The notes below the pieces were generated by a model. The model did no database searches. It worked only from the letters and a program-made list of their open reading frames with translations, and was not told the DNA's origin. A program made the translations under genes and the position numbers. From Microvirga mediterraneensis (GTDB taxonomy: Bacteria > Pseudomonadota > Alphaproteobacteria > Rhizobiales > Beijerinckiaceae): a stretch of DNA of 64,000 nt. Position 1 is the first letter of the stretch. Each line of letters begins with the position of its first letter. Location: contig NZ_JACDXJ010000001.1 of NCBI RefSeq assembly GCF_013520865.1, positions 4,387,501-4,451,500 on the forward strand, given 5' to 3'. Of this stretch, positions 42,568 through 53,142 are shown one piece after another.

Positions 42568-44004
42568 TCAGTTTGATCCCGGGACGGAGGGGCGGTCCGG
42601 AATCGCGATCTTGAAGCAGGTCGTGCCGTGGCTCTCGTCGAGGGCGATCGTCCCGCCATGCAGCTGGACGAGCTCCGCGGCGATCGGAAGCCCCAGCCCC
42701 GTCCCGCCCTTCTGGGCCGAGCCCTGGAAGGGCGTGAAGAGCGTCGGCTTCGCCCGCTCGGGAATCCCGGGGCCGTTGTCCTTGATCAGGATGCATACCG
42801 TTCCGCCCTCCCGGGAAGCCGTCACGTCGATGCGGGGCCGCCCCCCGGGCGATCCGGTCTGGCTCAGGGCCTGGACGGCGTTGCGGACCACGTTGACCAA
42901 AACCCGGGAGAGCTGGTCCGGATCCGCATCGACCATCAGGTCCTCCGGCACCTGGGCGTCGAAGGCGATGCCGACCTCCGGCGCCAGGTCCGTGAGGTTC
43001 GACAGTTCCTCGATCAGGGGCGCCAGCGGAATCAGCCTCCGCTGCGGCAGGGGCTCCGTGGCCCGGCCATAGGCCAGGGTGGTCTCGCAGAAGGCGATGG
43101 CCCGGTCGAGGGTGTTGACGAGCCTGGGGGCGATGCGCTGGACGCTCTCGTCGCTGACGTTGTCCAGGCGATCCGTGAGGAGCTGGGCCGTGGTGAGCAT
43201 GTTGCGCAGCTCGTGATTGATCTTGCTGACCGCCAGCCCCAGCTGCGCCAGGCGGCGCTTCTGACGCAGCTCGTCGGCGAGCGTCGTCTCCATGCGGGCG
43301 AGCGCCTGTTCGGCGAGACCGATCTCGTCGACGCGGTCGGTCGGCTGAATGACCCGCGACGCATCCTCCGGATTGCTGGAGAACTCCGCGATGTTGCCGG
43401 TGAGACGCCGCACGGGGCGCACGATCACCCATTGCAGGGTGAGATAGACAAGAAACGCCGTGATGCCGGAAATGAACAGGGACAGGAACAGGATGTTGCG
43501 CGAGAATCGAATCATGGCCTGGCGGAGAGGCGCCTGATCGAGGATCATCTCGACGAACTCCACCCCCATGCCGGCCCCGATGACGCGAATCGGCTTGTGC
43601 GCGGGGGTGAACAGAACGGAGAAGGCGTCCTGCACCAGGGTCGGCCAATGGGCGTCGCGCAGATCGACCGTCTTGCTCACCTCATCCGGCATCTCGCCCG
43701 AAGCCAGCAGGCTCCTGCGCCCGCCACCTTTGAGGGCGATGGCCTTGGCGCCGACCCCGTGCAGGAGGCGCAGCTCCAGCTCCTCCGTCAGGCTATCCTC
43801 GGGCGCCGCATCGAGGACCATGGCGGCGATCTGCGCCGCCGCCAGACGGTCGTTCAACCATGTCAGCCGGAAATTGGCCACGGAGGGCACATAGATGAGC
43901 ACCTCCGCGATCATGACGAAGAGCACGGTCAGCAGGAGCAGGCGCGCGGAAAGCCCGAACTGGCTCAGGATGCGTCCTGTGAGAGTGGTCGGCTCGCGGC
44001 TCAT
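42568..44004 (-). CDS. Membrane sensor histidine kinase with HAMP domain
   Basis: About 478 residues. Transmembrane helices at about 20-40 and 175-195 bracket a periplasmic or extracytoplasmic sensor part. A HAMP domain follows (VRPVRRLTGNIAEF), then HisKA with the phosphorylated His in SKINHELRNMLTTAQLL, and HATPase_c (about 365-470; N-box NVVRNAVQAL, G1 DNGPGIPE, G2 GGTGLGLPIA). Autophosphorylation from ATP and phosphotransfer are expected. No response regulator adjoins, so it is an orphan kinase. The start is at 44004, after a weak GGGA. Confidence 0.88.
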   Translation of the reverse strand: MSREPTTLTGRILSQFGLSARLLLLTVLFVMIAEVLIYVPSVANFRLTWLNDRLAAAQIAAMVLDAAPEDSLTEELELRLLHGVGAKAIALKGGGRRSLLASGEMPDEVSKTVDLRDAHWPTLVQDAFSVLFTPAHKPIRVIGAGMGVEFVEMILDQAPLRQAMIRFSRNILFLSLFISGITAFLVYLTLQWVIVRPVRRLTGNIAEFSSNPEDASRVIQPTDRVDEIGLAEQALARMETTLADELRQKRRLAQLGLAVSKINHELRNMLTTAQLLTDRLDNVSDESVQRIAPRLVNTLDRAIAFCETTLAYGRATEPLPQRRLIPLAPLIEELSNLTDLAPEVGIAFDAQVPEDLMVDADPDQLSRVLVNVVRNAVQALSQTGSPGGRPRIDVTASREGGTVCILIKDNGPGIPERAKPTLFTPFQGSAQKGGTGLGLPIAAELVQLHGGTIALDESHGTTCFKIAIPDRPSVPGSN

Positions 44005-44190
44005 TCCCGTTTCATTCCAGGCGGCAGCCCTGAAGGCCGGCCGCCGCACTCATGGATTGTGGGCCGATGATTCGAGAAACACCACCGCCGTACCCACCAT
44101 GGGCTGGGATAAAGGGAGATCAGAATGGAGCAAGCCCGAAAGCGAGGTCCACGCCAGGATTCGATACCCTCATCCCCGCCCGCTTGACCA

Positions 44191-44985
44191 TCAGCCCTCG
44201 TCGGCGACGCGCCTGCGCCAATGCTTCAGCGCAACCGGAACCAGTGCCAGACCTCCCAGGATAGCGAGAGCGATCAGAAACTCCGGCGTCAACAGGCTTC
44301 GGACGTCGAAATCGACCGCGCAATCGCTTCGCCCGGCCGCCCGGCAATCGGCCAGGAGCGTCTCGTGCCGGGACAGCGCCTCGTCGAGGCCCGAGCCGGC
44401 GAAGGCGAAGGCGAAGGACACCGGCAGGATGCCCAGTTGGGTCGCCAGCACGAAGGTCCTGGCGGGCATGCCGAAGAAGGCCGCGGCGAGATTCGTCAGC
44501 CAGAAGGGCACCGCGGGAATCAGGCGCAGGAAAAGGAGATAGAAGAAGGCCTGCCTCCGAAATCCCGCCGCGAGGGCCTGGATCCGAACGCCCGCGCTTT
44601 GGAGGAGTGGTCCCGCCAGGGATGTGCGGGCCATCAGGAACAGGCCGGTTGCCCCCAGGGTGGCCGCCACGGAAGCCGTCAGCCCTCCGAGAACCCAGCC
44701 GAACAGATAGCCCCCGATGGTCGTCAGGAGAGCGGAAACCGGCAGGGACAGGGTGACCGCCGCCACGTAGATCGCGCCGAACAGGCCGAGCATGGCCAGC
44801 CGATGGGCGGCGACATGGTCCTGCAGCCATGCCTGGTAGCGGATGAAGGTCTCGAAGCTCAAGGAGCGGTGCAGGCCCGATGCGAAGCAAGCTCCCAGGA
44901 CCAGGACGACGAGGCCAAGGGGCAGGATGCGCAGGAGACGGGCCGTTCCTTTTGAACTATGAGGGTTCCGTTGCGGATCGACCAC
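44191..44985 (-). CDS. TVP38/TMEM64-family membrane protein
   Basis: A 264-residue protein with about six hydrophobic segments and the SNARE-associated/DedA-type core GLFGAIYVAAVTLSLPVSAL, then GGYLFGWVLGGL, and FLRLIPAVPFWLTNLAAAFF. TVP38 relatives move or scramble lipids; the substrate here is unknown. It is divergent from rpmH, 268 bases away, and those bases hold the rpmH promoter region. Confidence 0.85.
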   Translation of the reverse strand: MVDPQRNPHSSKGTARLLRILPLGLVVLVLGACFASGLHRSLSFETFIRYQAWLQDHVAAHRLAMLGLFGAIYVAAVTLSLPVSALLTTIGGYLFGWVLGGLTASVAATLGATGLFLMARTSLAGPLLQSAGVRIQALAAGFRRQAFFYLLFLRLIPAVPFWLTNLAAAFFGMPARTFVLATQLGILPVSFAFAFAGSGLDEALSRHETLLADCRAAGRSDCAVDFDVRSLLTPEFLIALAILGGLALVPVALKHWRRRVADEG

Positions 44986-45253
44986 GACTTCTCCTTGTTT
45001 TCAGGCCCTATGTAGGGCCTGCTGGCGGCGGGCCCACGAACCTGCCTCCCGAAGCGAAGCCGCCGGGCCGATTGCCGCATAAAGGCCAGAGCGGCGTTGA
45101 CTTTGCCCCTCCGTTCCTTCATAAGCCCGCAAGCTGACAGCGCTCTTCTGGGGCGCTGATCGTTTTTTCGAGACAGTTTCGGGGGCAACCCCATTTTAAC
45201 CAGACGGGCGCGAGCCATCGAGCACCGCTGCCCCATTCGACCGGAGATGTGCC

Positions 45254-45388
45254 GTGAAGAGGACGTATCAACCGAGCAAGCTGGTTCGCAAGCGCCGCCA
45301 CGGCTTCCGTGCGCGCATGGCGACCAAGGGTGGCCGCAAGGTCATTGCCGCTCGCCGCGCCCATGGCCGCAAGCGCCTTTCGGCGTAA
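45254..45388 (+). CDS. rpmH: Ribosomal protein bL34
   Basis: A 44-residue basic ribosomal protein beginning with [21 protein letters not shown], then [26 protein letters not shown]. It is the 50S protein L34 in full. It heads the conserved rpmH-rnpA-yidC order. Too short for most gene tracks but unmistakable. Confidence 0.97.
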   Translation: MKRTYQPSKLVRKRRHGFRARMATKGGRKVIAARRAHGRKRLSA

Positions 45389-45406
45389 GCAGCTTAGGAT
45401 CGCCCG

Positions 45407-45841
45407 ATGCGCGAGCCTCGCGCAGAGCTAAGCCTCGGGCGTCTGACGAAAAGACCTGACTTCGTCGCGGCGGCCTCTGGCCGCCGCTTTCATACCGAGC
45501 GGATGTCGGTTCAGGCTCGGCTGCGCGAGGGCTCGGGCCTCGGCCTGCGCTTCGGCCTCACGGTCACGAAGCGCGTCGGCCACGCCACCGAGCGCAACCG
45601 GATCAAGCGCCGGCTCCGGGCCGCCCTTCCCGCGGCGGGCCGGGATTACGCGAATATCGATGCGGACGTCGTCATCATCGGACGACGCGATATCCTCTCC
45701 GCCGATTTCGATCTGCTCATCGACGATCTCAGACGCGCGCTGCGGACGGTCACCAAGCCGAAAAGCGCGCCGTCGGCAGAGCGTCGGCCCCCTTCCTCAC
45801 CTCCCCCCAACGGCGAGCGTCGCGGACATTCCCATGCGTGA
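45407..45841 (+). CDS. rnpA: Ribonuclease P protein component
   Basis: A 144-residue protein subunit of RNase P, which matures the 5' ends of tRNAs. The conserved central motif is [21 protein letters not shown], preceded by [18 protein letters not shown]. The C-terminal 25 residues are a Pro/Ser-rich extension that reads into the yidC start. It lies 18 bases after rpmH and overlaps yidC by eight bases. Confidence 0.93.
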   Translation: MREPRAELSLGRLTKRPDFVAAASGRRFHTERMSVQARLREGSGLGLRFGLTVTKRVGHATERNRIKRRLRAALPAAGRDYANIDADVVIIGRRDILSADFDLLIDDLRRALRTVTKPKSAPSAERRPPSSPPPNGERRGHSHA

Positions 45842-47693
45842 AGACAACAAAAACCTCATCGTCGCCATCGCGCTATCGCTGGCGATCTTGCTAGGCTGGC
45901 AATACTTCTATGCGGCTCCCCAGGCCGAGAAGCAGCGGCTGGCCGCCCAGCAGGCGCAATCCACGCAGGTGAATCCCACGGCGCCGAATCCTCCGGCGAG
46001 CCCGAGCCAGGCCGGCGGCGCCTCCCCGACGGTGCCGGGAACCGTCCCCGGCGCCCCTTCGGTCCCAACCGTTCAGTCCCGTGAGGCGGCGCTCGCCGCC
46101 TCGCCGCGCATCGCCATCGACACGCCTGCGATCTCCGGCTCGATCAACCTGCGCGGCGGCCGCGTCGACGACGTGTCCCTCAAGCATTACCGTGAAACGG
46201 TGGACCCCAAGAGCCCGATCATCGTGCTCCTGTCGCCCACCGGCACCCAGAACCCGTATTACGCTGAGTTCGGCTGGGTCGGCGCCGACGCCGGCAGCCT
46301 GCCGAACCAGAACACGGTCTGGACGGCGGACAAGACCTCTCTGACCCCCGGCAGCCCCGTGACCCTGACCTGGCAGAACGACCAGGGCCTGGTCTTCCGC
46401 CGCACGATCTCGGTGGACGACAAGTACATGTTCACGGTCAAGGACGCGGTCGAGAACCGGGGTTCGGCTCCCGTGACGCTGCAATCCTACAGCCTCGTCT
46501 CCCGCCACGGAAAGCCGGTCACGCTGGGTTACTACGTCCTGCACGAAGGCATGATCGGCGTGCTCGGCGACAACGGACTCCAGGAGGTCACCTACGCGAA
46601 CCTGGACAAGAAGGAGCCGATCTCGGGCGGCAGCACGGTCGGCCAGATCTGGAACTCGGTCACCGGCGGCTTCCTCGGCATCACGGACAAGTACTGGGCG
46701 GCGGCCGTCATTCCCGACCAGACGCAGCCTTTCCAGGGCTCCTTCACGTCGCAGCAGGGCCAGACGGCGGATCGCACGTACCAGGCCACCGTGGCCGGCG
46801 CGTCGCAGACGCTCCAGCCCGGCGCCACCACCGAAGTGACCCAGCGCCTGTTCGCCGGCGCCAAGGAGGTCGCGACCGTCGACGCCTATCACAGCGCCCT
46901 GAACATCAAGAACTTCGATCTCCTGATCGACTGGGGCTGGTTCTACTTCATCACCAAGCCGCTCTTTAAGGTCCTGGACTTCTTCTTCCGCCTGTTCGGC
47001 AACTTCGGCATCGCGATCCTTCTCGTCACCGTGATCCTGAAGGGGCTGTTCTTCCCGCTCGCCAGCAAGTCCTATCGCTCCATGGCGAAGATGAAGGCAG
47101 TGCAGCCGGAGATGGCCTCGATCCGCGAGCGCTACGGCGACGACAAGATGAAGCAGCAGCAGGCGCTGATGGAGCTCTACCGCAAGGAGAAGATCAACCC
47201 GGTCGCCGGCTGCTGGCCGGTCCTGATCCAGATCCCGGTGTTCTTCGCGCTCTACAAGGTGCTCTTCGTCACCATCGAAATGCGCCATGCGCCGTTCTTC
47301 GGCTGGATCCGCGACCTCGCGGCTCCCGACCCGACCTCGATCTTCAACCTGTTCGGCCTCCTGCCCTACAATCCGGGCGCCGTGCCGGTGATCGGCCACT
47401 TCCTGATGCTCGGCGTCTGGCCGATCATCATGGGCTTCACCATGTGGCTGCAGATGAAGATGAACCCGGAGCCGCCGGACCCGGTGCAGAAGCAGGTCTT
47501 CTCCTGGATGCCGGTGATCTTCACCTTCATGCTCGGCTCGTTCCCGGCTGGTCTCGTGATCTACTGGGCCTGGAACAACCTTCTCTCGGTGAGCCAGCAG
47601 GCCTTCATCATGAAGCGCAACGGCGTGAAGATCGAGCTGTGGGACAACCTGCGCAAGACCTTCAGCCGCAAGGCCAGCCCAGCCAAGGGCTGA
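45834..47693 (+). CDS. yidC: Membrane protein insertase YidC
   Basis: A 619-residue insertase. An N-terminal transmembrane helix (about 8-24; [19 protein letters not shown]), a Pro/Ala/Gln-rich linker (about 30-80), a large periplasmic domain (about 80-370) and five C-terminal helices with the conserved [40 protein letters not shown] and [10 protein letters not shown] segments. It inserts and folds inner-membrane proteins with or without SecYEG. Starts at the ATG overlapping rnpA. Confidence 0.96.
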   Translation: MREDNKNLIVAIALSLAILLGWQYFYAAPQAEKQRLAAQQAQSTQVNPTAPNPPASPSQAGGASPTVPGTVPGAPSVPTVQSREAALAASPRIAIDTPAISGSINLRGGRVDDVSLKHYRETVDPKSPIIVLLSPTGTQNPYYAEFGWVGADAGSLPNQNTVWTADKTSLTPGSPVTLTWQNDQGLVFRRTISVDDKYMFTVKDAVENRGSAPVTLQSYSLVSRHGKPVTLGYYVLHEGMIGVLGDNGLQEVTYANLDKKEPISGGSTVGQIWNSVTGGFLGITDKYWAAAVIPDQTQPFQGSFTSQQGQTADRTYQATVAGASQTLQPGATTEVTQRLFAGAKEVATVDAYHSALNIKNFDLLIDWGWFYFITKPLFKVLDFFFRLFGNFGIAILLVTVILKGLFFPLASKSYRSMAKMKAVQPEMASIRERYGDDKMKQQQALMELYRKEKINPVAGCWPVLIQIPVFFALYKVLFVTIEMRHAPFFGWIRDLAAPDPTSIFNLFGLLPYNPGAVPVIGHFLMLGVWPIIMGFTMWLQMKMNPEPPDPVQKQVFSWMPVIFTFMLGSFPAGLVIYWAWNNLLSVSQQAFIMKRNGVKIELWDNLRKTFSRKASPAKG

Positions 47694-47719
47694 GCGGTCG
47701 CCAGGCGAAACGAACCAGA

Positions 47720-47745
47720 AACCCCGGGTCGCACCCGGGGTTTTT
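47720..47745 (+). terminator. Terminator of the rpmH-rnpA-yidC operon
   Basis: AACCCCGGGT and its complement with a three-base loop and five Ts, 26 bases after the yidC stop. Confidence 0.88.
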
Positions 47746-47750
47746 CTTTG

Positions 47751-48335
47751 CTAGCCTCCTGCAAGGCCTTTGAGCTTCAGGTGCTGCAGCAGCATGATGG
47801 TCTTGCCGTCAATAATCCGGCCCTGGCCCACCATGGCGAGGGCTTCGTCGAGGGCCATTTCCAGCACCTCGATGTCCTCCCCCTCATGCCTGTCGCCTCC
47901 CCCCTGGCCGATCCGGTCGTCCGGGGAATAGCGGGCCATGAAGAACATCAGCCTCTCCGTCACGCTGCCTGGGCTCATGAAGGCATGGAAAACGGGCTCG
48001 GTCTCGCGGAGCCGGTAGCCGAGCTCCTCCTCCGCCTCGCGGCGGATGCAGGTCTCCGGGTCGTCCTTGTCGAGCAGTCCGGCGCAGGCCTCGATCAGGG
48101 GCTCGGTATGGCCGCTCACATAGGCCGGCAGCCGGAACTGCCGGACGAGGAGCACCGTGCCGCGATCCGGATCGTAGGGCAGGATCACGGCGCCGTGGCC
48201 GCGATCATAGGTCTGCCGGACCTGCCGCTCCAGGCTGCCGTCCCGGCGGCGGTAGTCGAAGGTGAATTTCTTGAGGATGGCCCAATCCTCGGAGAGGATT
48301 TCGACCGAGCGGATGAGAATGGGGGCGTCCGTCAT
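47751..48335 (-). CDS. Nudix hydrolase, NudK/GDP-mannose pyrophosphatase-like
   Basis: A 194-residue Nudix enzyme. The Nudix box is about residues 80-102: GLLDKDDPETCIRREAEEELG in place of GX5EX7REUXEEXGU, with REAEEELGY intact. The N-terminal SEDWAILKKFTFDYRRRDGS and RGHGAVILPYDP match the NudK branch (GDP-mannose or ADP-ribose hydrolysis). A long open frame continues upstream, but the ATG at 48335 is the family's start. Confidence 0.8.
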   Translation of the reverse strand: MTDAPILIRSVEILSEDWAILKKFTFDYRRRDGSLERQVRQTYDRGHGAVILPYDPDRGTVLLVRQFRLPAYVSGHTEPLIEACAGLLDKDDPETCIRREAEEELGYRLRETEPVFHAFMSPGSVTERLMFFMARYSPDDRIGQGGGDRHEGEDIEVLEMALDEALAMVGQGRIIDGKTIMLLQHLKLKGLAGG

Positions 48336-48530
48336 ATGCGCATTCCCGTCATGTCCAAGACGGCACAGCATGGCGGCGGCCTGTCCGAATGCACTCCTCC
48401 GGTTTTGGAGAACAGTGGTAGATTTCTGGTAGCTTCTGTCTGAAAGGATCTGCCAGAGATCTTCCACATGGCATTCGCCGTGAATCGCTCTACATGACCG
48501 CTGGAGCAGGAACCGGAGTCGAGGCTGGCC

Positions 48531-50081
48531 ATGAATGCCGGATGGCAGGACAAGCACGGACCCGAAAGGGCGAGCGAGATCGAGCTGAAACTGGAACTCG
48601 CCGCGGATGCCGCAGGCAAGCTCCTCCGCCACCCGCTGATGTCGCAGGCCCGGGCACTTCCCGACCAGGGCGGAGCCCTCCACGCGGTCTATTACGATTC
48701 GACGGATTGCGCCCTGCACAAGGCGGGACTGACCCTCCGTGTCCGACAGCGGAACGGTCGCAGCACGCAGACCATCAAGGCCGAGCGCAAGACACGGGGC
48801 CTCGCCCTCGATCGCGGAGAATGGGAGATCCCGGTCGAGGACGGGCCCGATCTCGCGGCGGCGGCCGGTACGCCCCTGGCCCCGCTCGTCGCCAGGGAAG
48901 CCGTCCGCCACGACCTCAAGCCGGTTTTCACGGTCGACACGGACCGCCGGGCCTTCGAGATCGAGCGCGACGGAGCCACGATCGAACTCGCCCTGGACGA
49001 GGCCCGGGCATCGACCGGGGCAGGCGCCGAGCATTTCTGCGAGGTCGAGCTCGAATTGAAGAAGGGCAACCCGTCCGCCCTGTTCGCTCTCGCCGAGGAT
49101 CTCGCGGGCAGCATTCCATTCCGCCTCTCTCCCGTGACGAAATCGGAACGCGGCTACCGGCTCCTCGGCCAGGCCGACGTCACGCCGGTCAAGGCCGGCC
49201 GGATCGTCCTTCCGACCCAGGCCTCGTGCGCGGAGGCGTTCCAGGTGATCGCGCGCGCCTGCCTGTCCCAGATCATCCGGAACGAGGCGCTGCTGCGTCG
49301 AAGCGACGATCCCGAACTGGTGCACCAGATGCGGGTCGGGTTCCGGCGGCTCAACGCGGCGGTCTCGCTGTTCGAGCCGATGCTGCGGGACCGGGACAGC
49401 AAGGCCGTCAGGGCCGAGATCCGATGGGCCGGCAAGAAGCTCGGCCTGGTGCGCGACCTCGACGTCCTGATCGCGCGGCTGCGGAAGGCCGACGATCCCG
49501 ACAAGGGCCCGCAGGTGCTGGAGGAAGCCGAACGGCTGCGGGCGGAGGCCTTCGAGAAGGTCCTGAAGATCCTGTCCAAGCCCCGCTTCATGCGGGCGGT
49601 CCTGAAGGCCGCGACCTGGGTCGAATCCGGTCGCTGGCTCGCGCGGCGCAAGCCGTCCATCGTGGCCGCGCGGGATCTTCCCGCTCGGGCGCTGGCGGCC
49701 GAGGAATTCTCGCGCCGGTGGCAGCGAATCCGGCAGGGCGCGCGGCGGATGGACGACCTGGACGGGGAAGACCGACACAAGCTTCGCATCCGCATCAAGA
49801 AACTGCGCTACGGCGTGGAGTTCTTCGCCACCCTGTTTCCGGGCATCCCGGCGCGGAAGAGCCGCAAGGCGATGCTGGACCTTCTCGAGGGCCTGCAGGA
49901 CATGCTGGGCAAGCTGAACGACATCGAGGTGGGCAAGACCCTGCTCGATCCACCGTTCCGGAAATGGGTCCGAAAGGCCGCCGGCGACACGAAACGGCGC
50001 GAACGCAAGCTCCTGTCCCAGGCCGGGAAGGCCTCCCGGAAGCTCGCAAAGGCGGAACCGTTCTGGGCCTCGACACCCTAA
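48531..50081 (+). CDS. CYTH-CHAD domain inorganic triphosphatase-like protein
   Basis: A 516-residue protein. The CYTH domain (about 14-205) shows the ExExK motif in SEIELKLELAADA and tunnel-forming RVRQRNGR and EIPVEDGP segments; relatives hydrolyse inorganic triphosphate. A CHAD domain follows (about 228-500), helical, with conserved His and Arg (ELVHQMRVGFRRLNAA; HKLRIRIKKLRYG) that bind polyphosphate. The pair of domains suggests polyphosphate or triphosphate metabolism. A long antisense open frame on the other strand is a composition artefact. Confidence 0.85.
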   Translation: MNAGWQDKHGPERASEIELKLELAADAAGKLLRHPLMSQARALPDQGGALHAVYYDSTDCALHKAGLTLRVRQRNGRSTQTIKAERKTRGLALDRGEWEIPVEDGPDLAAAAGTPLAPLVAREAVRHDLKPVFTVDTDRRAFEIERDGATIELALDEARASTGAGAEHFCEVELELKKGNPSALFALAEDLAGSIPFRLSPVTKSERGYRLLGQADVTPVKAGRIVLPTQASCAEAFQVIARACLSQIIRNEALLRRSDDPELVHQMRVGFRRLNAAVSLFEPMLRDRDSKAVRAEIRWAGKKLGLVRDLDVLIARLRKADDPDKGPQVLEEAERLRAEAFEKVLKILSKPRFMRAVLKAATWVESGRWLARRKPSIVAARDLPARALAAEEFSRRWQRIRQGARRMDDLDGEDRHKLRIRIKKLRYGVEFFATLFPGIPARKSRKAMLDLLEGLQDMLGKLNDIEVGKTLLDPPFRKWVRKAAGDTKRRERKLLSQAGKASRKLAKAEPFWASTP

Positions 50082-50143
50082 CGATTGGAAAAGCTTGAGC
50101 GAGATGCCTTGAACTCCGGCCCCCAAGCGCCGATAAGGGCCCC

Positions 50144-50800
50144 ATGACCGATATGGAACCTGATACCGACCCCTTTCTCGAGATCGGCCGCAAGCTCTTT
50201 GCCGGCGAGGCGGATTTCATCTGGGCCGCGAACTCCCTGACGAACCTGCCGCCCATGAGCAAGGTGGAGATCGCCTTCGCGGGCCGCTCCAATGTCGGCA
50301 AGTCGAGCCTCGTGAACGCCCTGACCGGGCGCAACACGCTGGCCCGCACCTCGCATACGCCGGGCCGCACCCAGCAGCTCAACTTCTTCAACGTCAACGA
50401 TCGCTTCCATCTGGTCGACATGCCCGGCTACGGCTACGCGGCCGTCGACAAGCAGAAGGTCGCGGCCTGGACGCAGCTGATCCACGACTACCTTCGCGGC
50501 CGCGCGAGCCTCGCCCGCGTCTATGTGCTGATCGATGCCCGCCACGGCATCAAGCCGGTGGACGAGGCGGTCCTGGAGACCCTCGGCACCGCCGCCGTCT
50601 CGTACCAGATCGTCCTGACGAAGGCCGACGAGCTGAAGAAGGACGAGCTCGACAAGCGCATGGCCGATACCCTCCAGAAGATCGAGAAGCGCGCCGCCGC
50701 CTTCCCGGAGATCCTGCCCACATCGAGCCGCACGGGCTTCGGCATTCCCGAGCTGCGTGCCGGCATCGCCAGGCTCCTGAGCGAGCGAGGCGCGGGATGA
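50144..50800 (+). CDS. engB: Ribosome-biogenesis GTPase EngB/YihA
   Basis: A 218-residue GTPase of the TrmE-Era-EngA-YihA class. G1 [18 protein letters not shown]2 [12 protein letters not shown]3 [12 protein letters not shown]4 TKADELKK. Needed for assembly of the 50S subunit. It lies near yidC and argB, as in many Hyphomicrobiales. It overlaps the DUF423 gene by four bases. Confidence 0.95.
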   Translation: MTDMEPDTDPFLEIGRKLFAGEADFIWAANSLTNLPPMSKVEIAFAGRSNVGKSSLVNALTGRNTLARTSHTPGRTQQLNFFNVNDRFHLVDMPGYGYAAVDKQKVAAWTQLIHDYLRGRASLARVYVLIDARHGIKPVDEAVLETLGTAAVSYQIVLTKADELKKDELDKRMADTLQKIEKRAAAFPEILPTSSRTGFGIPELRAGIARLLSERGAG

Positions 50801-51165
50801 ACCTCGCCGCCCGGATCCTGATCGTCCTGGCTTCCCTCTCGGGCCTCCTCGGCGTCGGCCTGTCGGCGGCCGCGGCCCACATCGCGGGCGGGAACCTCGC
50901 CACCGCGGCGCAGTTCCTGCTCTTCCATGCCCCTGCCCTGCTGGCCCTCGTGGCCCTGATGGCGGCCGGAGCCGTGAACCCCATGCTGGCCCAGATGGCA
51001 GGCTACGTGCTGGTGCTCGGCCTGATCCTGTTCTGCGGCGACCTGTCCCGCCGGGCCTTCTCGGGCGTGGCGCTCTTTCCCCGGGCCGCGCCCACGGGCG
51101 GCATCCTGCTCATGCTGGGCTGGCTGCTCGTCGGAATCTCCGCCCTTCTGCGCCTGAGGGCCTGA
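50797..51165 (+). CDS. DUF423 small membrane protein
   Basis: A 122-residue protein with four hydrophobic helices and the DUF423 pattern ([13 protein letters not shown] early, [28 protein letters not shown] late). It is coupled to engB by a four-base overlap. Function unknown. Confidence 0.75.
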   Translation: MNLAARILIVLASLSGLLGVGLSAAAAHIAGGNLATAAQFLLFHAPALLALVALMAAGAVNPMLAQMAGYVLVLGLILFCGDLSRRAFSGVALFPRAAPTGGILLMLGWLLVGISALLRLRA

Positions 51166-51240
51166 AGTCCTGTTTGCAGCCGCCTTTCCTTGAGCTAGAA
51201 GGCAGGCCGTTTGATCCCGATCCCCGCGCCGGAGCCGTTC

Positions 51241-52146
51241 ATGTCCGATCCGTCCATGCCCCTTCCCGACGTTCATGTGCAGGCCGAGGTGCTTGTTCAG
51301 GCCCTGCCGCACATGCAGCGCTACGACCAGCAGGTGGTGGTGATCAAGTATGGCGGCCACGCCATGGGCGACCGTGCAGCGGCCGAGGACTTCGCCGAGG
51401 ACGTGGTCCTGCTCGAGCAATCGGGCATCAAGCCGATCATCGTCCATGGCGGCGGACCGCAGATCGGCAAGATGCTGAACAAGCTCGGCATCAAGTCCGA
51501 GTTCAAGGGCGGCCTGCGCGTGACGGACGAGGCCACGGTCGAGGTCGTCGAGATGGTGCTCGCCGGCTCCATCAACAAGCAGATCGTCGGCTGGATCGGC
51601 GCCGAGGGCGGCAAGGCCGTCGGCCTTTCCGGCAAGGACGGCAACATGGTCACGGCCCGGAAGGTGACCCGCACCGCCGTCGACCCGGATTCCAACATCG
51701 AGAAAGTGGTGGATCTCGGCTTCGTGGGCGAGCCGGAGCATGTGAACCGGGCCGTCCTGGACCAGGTTCTCCAGGCCGAGCTGATCCCCGTCTTGGCCCC
51801 GGTCGCGACCGGGCATGACGGCCAGACCTACAACGTCAATGCCGACACCTTCGCCGGTGCCATCGCGGGCGCCATGACGGCCAAGCGCCTCCTGCTGCTC
51901 ACGGACGTCCCGGGCGTTCTCGACAAGAACAAGAACCTCATCCCGGACATGACCATCGACGATTGCCGCCGCCTGATCGCCGACGGCACCATCACGGACG
52001 GCATGATCCCGAAGATCGAGACCTGCATCTATGCCCTGGAAAGAGGCGTGGAAGCGGTCGTCATCCTCGACGGCAAGGTGCCCCATGCGGTGCTGCTGGA
52101 GCTCTTCACCGACCACGGCGCGGGCACCATGATCCGCAGGGGATAA
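51241..52146 (+). CDS. argB: Acetylglutamate kinase ArgB
   Basis: A 301-residue enzyme that phosphorylates N-acetyl-L-glutamate in arginine synthesis. Substrate and ATP motifs [27 protein letters not shown] and [15 protein letters not shown], then the [19 protein letters not shown] sequence. Length and order match the arginine-sensitive hexameric type. The start at 51241 is at the family's usual position; 75 bases separate it from DUF423. Confidence 0.96.
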   Translation: MSDPSMPLPDVHVQAEVLVQALPHMQRYDQQVVVIKYGGHAMGDRAAAEDFAEDVVLLEQSGIKPIIVHGGGPQIGKMLNKLGIKSEFKGGLRVTDEATVEVVEMVLAGSINKQIVGWIGAEGGKAVGLSGKDGNMVTARKVTRTAVDPDSNIEKVVDLGFVGEPEHVNRAVLDQVLQAELIPVLAPVATGHDGQTYNVNADTFAGAIAGAMTAKRLLLLTDVPGVLDKNKNLIPDMTIDDCRRLIADGTITDGMIPKIETCIYALERGVEAVVILDGKVPHAVLLELFTDHGAGTMIRRG

Positions 52147-52229
52147 GGTATCGCCCTTCACGGATCGGCCGAAAGAGCCTATATATTTGTCAGTGGGGCC
52201 GCACGGCCCCATTGTCGTCTTTGGGATCC

Positions 52230-52961
52230 ATGAACGCTAAGCCGCCTGTCGAAAATCACCTGTCGTCGTCCGACTCCCGCCCCTTCGCCCATGTGGAGAC
52301 ATGGGTCTTCGACCTGGACAATACGCTCTACCCGCACACCTCGCGGGTCTGGCCCCAGGTCGACGAGCGGATCACGCTCTATGTCGCGAACCTGTTCGGG
52401 ATCGACGGTCTCTCCGCCAAGGCGCTGCAGAAATATTTCTATCACAAGCACGGCACGACCTTGCGGGCGCTGATCGAGGAACACGATGTCGATCCGACCG
52501 ACTTTCTCGATTTCGCCCACGACATCGATCACACGGATATCGAGCTGAACCACAGCCTGGGCGAGGCCATCGAGAAGCTCCCGGGGCGGAAGCTGATCCT
52601 CACCAACGGCTCCCGCAAGCACGCGGAGAACGTGGCGAGGAAGATCGGCATTCTCGACCATTTCGAGGACGTGTTCGACATCGCCGCCTCGAACTTCGTG
52701 CCCAAGCCCGACCGGCGCGCCTATGAGGTCTTTCTCGACAAGCACGGGGTCGAACCGGCCCGCGCGGCCATGTTCGAGGACATCGCCAAGAACCTCACGG
52801 TGCCGCACGAACTCGGCATGACGACCACGCTCATCGTGCCCAAGACCTTCGACCCGTTCCGGGAGAGCTTCGAGCAGGAAGCGGTCCGGACGCCGGAGAT
52901 CGACTACATCACCAACGATCTGGCGGACTTTCTGCGCGCCTATGCGTTGCCGGTGAAGTAA
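52230..52961 (+). CDS. HAD-superfamily pyrimidine 5'-nucleotidase-like phosphatase
   Basis: A 243-residue haloacid-dehalogenase phosphatase. Catalytic Asp motif WVFDLDNTLYP, second motif LILTNGSRKHAENVA, Lys/Asp motif FVPKPDRRAYEVF with MFEDIAKN. The pattern matches the alphaproteobacterial SDT1-like pyrimidine 5'-nucleotidases that remove phosphate from UMP/CMP analogues. It lies 83 bases after argB; co-transcription possible. Confidence 0.85.
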   Translation: MNAKPPVENHLSSSDSRPFAHVETWVFDLDNTLYPHTSRVWPQVDERITLYVANLFGIDGLSAKALQKYFYHKHGTTLRALIEEHDVDPTDFLDFAHDIDHTDIELNHSLGEAIEKLPGRKLILTNGSRKHAENVARKIGILDHFEDVFDIAASNFVPKPDRRAYEVFLDKHGVEPARAAMFEDIAKNLTVPHELGMTTTLIVPKTFDPFRESFEQEAVRTPEIDYITNDLADFLRAYALPVK

Positions 52962-52970
52962 CCGATCCTT

Positions 52971-53079
52971 TGTCACTCCCGGCCGGAGATGGCGAAGCCA
53001 TCGGAGGGGAAGGGAATCCACGTTCAGGCGCAACGCCATGAATCCCCTTCCCTCGCCTGCGGCTCGCCGGGGATGACAG
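52971..53079. repeat. Dispersed ~100-base intergenic repeat
   Basis: Ends TGTCACTCCCGGCCGGAG and CTCGCCGGGGATGACAG are imperfect inverted repeats with GGAAGGGAATCCACG and CCCCTTCC arms inside. Copies also at 42186, 60659 and 63899. It lies after the HAD gene and before a terminator. Confidence 0.8.
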
Positions 53080-53096
53080 CGGGCAGCCAAAACAAA

Positions 53097-53120
53097 AATG
53101 ACCTCCTTTCGGAGGCCATT
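53097..53120 (-). terminator. Terminator of the second ferritin-like gene
   Basis: AATG-CCTCC-TTTC-GGAGG-CATT stem with one mismatched pair and an A-rich left flank, which is a U run on the minus strand. Confidence 0.6.
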
Positions 53121-53142
53121 TCCGTTTCGTCTGACAAAGACC

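Noticed and set aside
45891..47399. 502-residue minus-strand frame within yidC
   Set aside because: Antisense shadow of yidC; no motif.
48494..50098. 534-residue plus-strand frame overlapping the CYTH-CHAD gene
   Set aside because: Arg/Pro/Gly-rich frame-shifted shadow of the true gene with no domain.
47751..50126. 791-residue minus-strand frame fused to the Nudix gene
   Set aside because: Only the C-terminal 194 residues match a family; the rest is antisense to the CYTH-CHAD gene, whose domains are clear.
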